In this document: piece by piece, positions 5,975 through 7,514 of the stretch
Numbering within the stretch: position 1 is the first letter of the stretch
Layout: each line of letters opens with the position of its first letter
Source of the DNA: Actinomycetota bacterium
Lineage (GTDB): Bacteria > Actinomycetota > Actinomycetes > Acidothermales > Acidothermaceae
DNA: 7,514 nt
NCBI GenBank assembly: GCA_003134755.1
Contig: PLCK01000188.1
Span: 6,021 to 13,534 of the forward strand
Direction: 5' to 3'
Translations under genes and position numbers: made by a program
Notes under the pieces: model-generated
Told to the model about the DNA's origin: nothing
Database searches by the model: none
Seen by the model: the letters and a program-made list of their open reading frames with translations, nothing else

Positions 5975-6945
5975 GAGACACTGGTCTGGGTGGTTCTGCG
6001 GCTGCGGTGAAAGTCCCACGCGTCGGCCACGATGCGGGAGAGGTCGGCGGTCGGCGTCCAACCCAGTGCGTCGGCGGCGAGCTCGTGTGAGGCGACGAGC
6101 GTGGCCGGATCGCCGGGTCGTCGACTGCTCTCGTTCACGGGCACCGCGAGGCCAGTGACCTCGCGGATCGTCTCGACGACCTCGCGGACCGAGAAGCCTC
6201 CGCCGTTGCCGAGATTGCAGATGAGGTGCTGGCTCGGCTGCGCCGCGTTCAACGCGAGCAGGTGCGCCCGGGCGAGATCCTCGACGTGCACGTAGTCACG
6301 GATGCAGGTGCCGTCCGGCGTCGGCCAGTCGGTGCCGTAGATGTCGAGCGCCGGCCTGACGCCGGCCGCCGCGTCGAGCGCGATGGGAATGAGATGGGTC
6401 TCCATGGCATGCCGTTCACCCGCACCACGGGAGGCGCCGCCGACGTTGAAGTAGCGCAGGCTCACGGCGGCGAGTCCGTGTGCTGTCGCCTCACCGCCGA
6501 GCATCATGTCGACCGCGAGCTTCGACGCACCGTACGGATTCGTCGGCCGGGCGGGAGCAGTCTCGCGAATCGGCAGCTCTTCGGGTTCGCCGTAGACCGC
6601 GGCCGTCGACGAGAAGACGAAGCGTGGGACGCCGTGTGCAGTGACCGCGTCGAGCAGTTCGCGAGTGCCCCCGACGTTCGTCCGCCAGTACAGCGAAGGA
6701 TCGACGACCGACTGTCCGACAAGTGATTTCGCGGCGAAGTGGACGACGCCGTCGTACGACTGTCGGGCAAGCACAACGCCGGCATCGGCGATGTCTGCCT
6801 GGACGAACTCAGCTCCGTCGGCTACGGCGTCCGCGTGACCTGTCGAGAGGTCGTCGAGAACGGTCACGTCGTGTCCCTCGGCAAGGAGGAGGCGGCTCAC
6901 CACGCTGCCGATGTAACCGGCTCCGCCGGTGACGAGGAGCCTCAT
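5971..6945 (-). CDS. galE: UDP-glucose 4-epimerase
   Basis: The 324-residue product interconverts UDP-galactose and UDP-glucose using tightly bound NAD+, and so recycles the UDP-sugar consumed by galT; it also supplies UDP-galactose for wall glycans. It is an extended short-chain dehydrogenase. The NAD-binding GGAGYIG is at 7-13, D31-D32 follow the second strand, the conserved HFAA is at 69-72, S112-S113-T114 comes next, and the catalytic Y138-x3-K142 lies in NPYGASK. RYFNVGGA and the RDYVHVEDLA block follow as in typical GalE. ATG 6945 is set by the glycine-rich fold start (MRLLVTGG) and by its four-base ATGA overlap with the galT stop; the open frame continues upstream but only antisense-like within galT. 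The stop overlaps the galK GTG. The length is slightly below the E. coli enzyme (338). Confidence 0.96.
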
Positions 6946-7514
6946 TCCGGCTGGCCGACCCGTGCCCCAGCATCGACGACGTCGCGGATCGCGACGGCCC
7001 GGAGCAGCTTTGCGGCTTCCTCCGGCAGTACGTCGTTGACGAACGCGCCCATCGCCGACTCCGATCCCGCGAGGTACTTCAGCTTGCCCGGCGCCCTGCG
7101 GATCGAGAACACCTCGAGGTGAAGGTACGCGAGGTCGCGATCGGACCGCACAGGAGCCTGGTGCCACGCGGCGATGTACGGCAGCGAGTCGTCGTGCACG
7201 CCCTCCATCCGGCGCAGGACCTCGAGATAGATGTGGCTCAGGTCGTTTCGCTCGTCGTCGGTGAGCGACGGCAGGTCGGGCGCCTGGCGGTTGGGGTACA
7301 GATGCACCTCCATCGGCCAGCGCGCGGCGAACGGTACGAAGGCAGTCCAGTGGGCCGACTGTGCTACGACGCGCTCGCCGGATTGCGTCTCGGCGGCGAG
7401 CACGTCGGCGAACAGGTTGCGGCCGGTTTGGTCGTGGTGCTCGCGGGCGCTCGTCATCATCCGACGGCTGCGTGGCGTCACGTAGGGGTAGCCGTAGATC
7501 TGGCCGTGCGGGTG
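6942..7514 (-). CDS. galT: Galactose-1-phosphate uridylyltransferase, C-terminal part, runs off the right edge
   Basis: The visible 190 residues are the C-terminal part; the N-terminal portion lies beyond the window. The enzyme swaps UMP between UDP-glucose and galactose-1-phosphate through a uridylyl-histidine intermediate. The first residues visible are HPHGQIYGYPYVTP, the histidine-triad-like active-site motif of GalT, in which the second histidine of HPH is the nucleophile (H166 in E. coli). Downstream are WPMEVHLYPNR and LAYLHLEVFSIRRAPGKLKY, matching the C-terminal substrate-binding half of the family. An internal GTG at 7481 should not be taken as the start because the catalytic motif lies before it. 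The stop TGA overlaps the galE ATG as ATGA. The order galT-galE-galK is that of Streptomyces; the operon promoter must be to the right of this window. Confidence 0.95.
   Translation of the reverse strand, partial: HPHGQIYGYPYVTPRSRRMMTSAREHHDQTGRNLFADVLAAETQSGERVVAQSAHWTAFVPFAARWPMEVHLYPNRQAPDLPSLTDDERNDLSHIYLEVLRRMEGVHDDSLPYIAAWHQAPVRSDRDLAYLHLEVFSIRRAPGKLKYLAGSESAMGAFVNDVLPEEAAKLLRAVAIRDVVDAGARVGQPE

Noticed and set aside
5975..6061. Longer galK start at ATG 6061
   Set aside because: It would add 29 unrelated residues within galE, whereas GTG 5974 overlaps the galE stop and gives the usual length.
6946..7167. Longer galE reading frame starting inside galT
   Set aside because: The added residues are low-complexity Arg/Gly-rich sequence inside galT; the ATG overlapping the galT stop gives the standard GalE N-terminus.

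Overview
This 7.5 kb window comes from a high-GC Gram-positive bacterium, most likely an actinobacterium. The reasons are the strongly G/C-biased third codon positions, frequent GTG starts, a small DUF3618 membrane protein, a secreted protein with cell-wall-binding repeats (CWB2) and a galT-galE-galK operon order as in Streptomyces. CWB2 proteins are also common in Acidimicrobiia, but I cannot fix the class from the sequence alone.

Layout. (1) Positions 1-1117 hold two divergent genes whose 5' ends overlap: an unrecognised protein running off the left edge on the minus strand, and a plus-strand aminoglycoside-nucleotidyltransferase-like protein (AadA type) with its catalytic residues intact. 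(2) Positions 1118-1355 are non-coding and carry short direct repeats. (3) Positions 1356-1966 hold, on the minus strand, a peroxiredoxin of the Bcp/PrxQ type followed by a tRNA with a UAG (Leu) anticodon but a five-base variable loop. (4) Positions 2064-3421 hold a plus-strand pair: a zinc-dependent glucose 1-dehydrogenase and a 91-residue DUF3618 protein. (5) Positions 3469-4560 encode, on the minus strand, an exported protein with three CWB2 repeats. (6) Positions 4627-4782 contain a small proline-rich reading frame. (7) Positions 4832-7514 are a minus-strand Leloir operon, galT (cut by the right edge exactly at its HPH active-site motif), galE and galK, joined by four-base stop/start overlaps.

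How the genes fit together. galK, galT and galE would convert galactose to glucose-1-phosphate and recycle UDP-glucose. The nearby glucose dehydrogenase oxidises free aldoses, so the right two thirds of the window lean towards hexose metabolism, although the dehydrogenase is not in the gal operon. The left part looks accessory: an antibiotic-modifying-enzyme homologue and an unknown gene with rare TTA/CTA codons lie on the 3' side of a tRNA, a typical place for integrated DNA, but no integrase or attachment repeat is visible.

The most unusual item is the tRNA: its anticodon loop is that of tRNA-Leu(UAG), yet it lacks the long variable arm expected of bacterial leucine tRNAs. I see no CRISPR array, insertion sequence, rRNA or phage gene, and no clearly new multi-gene system.
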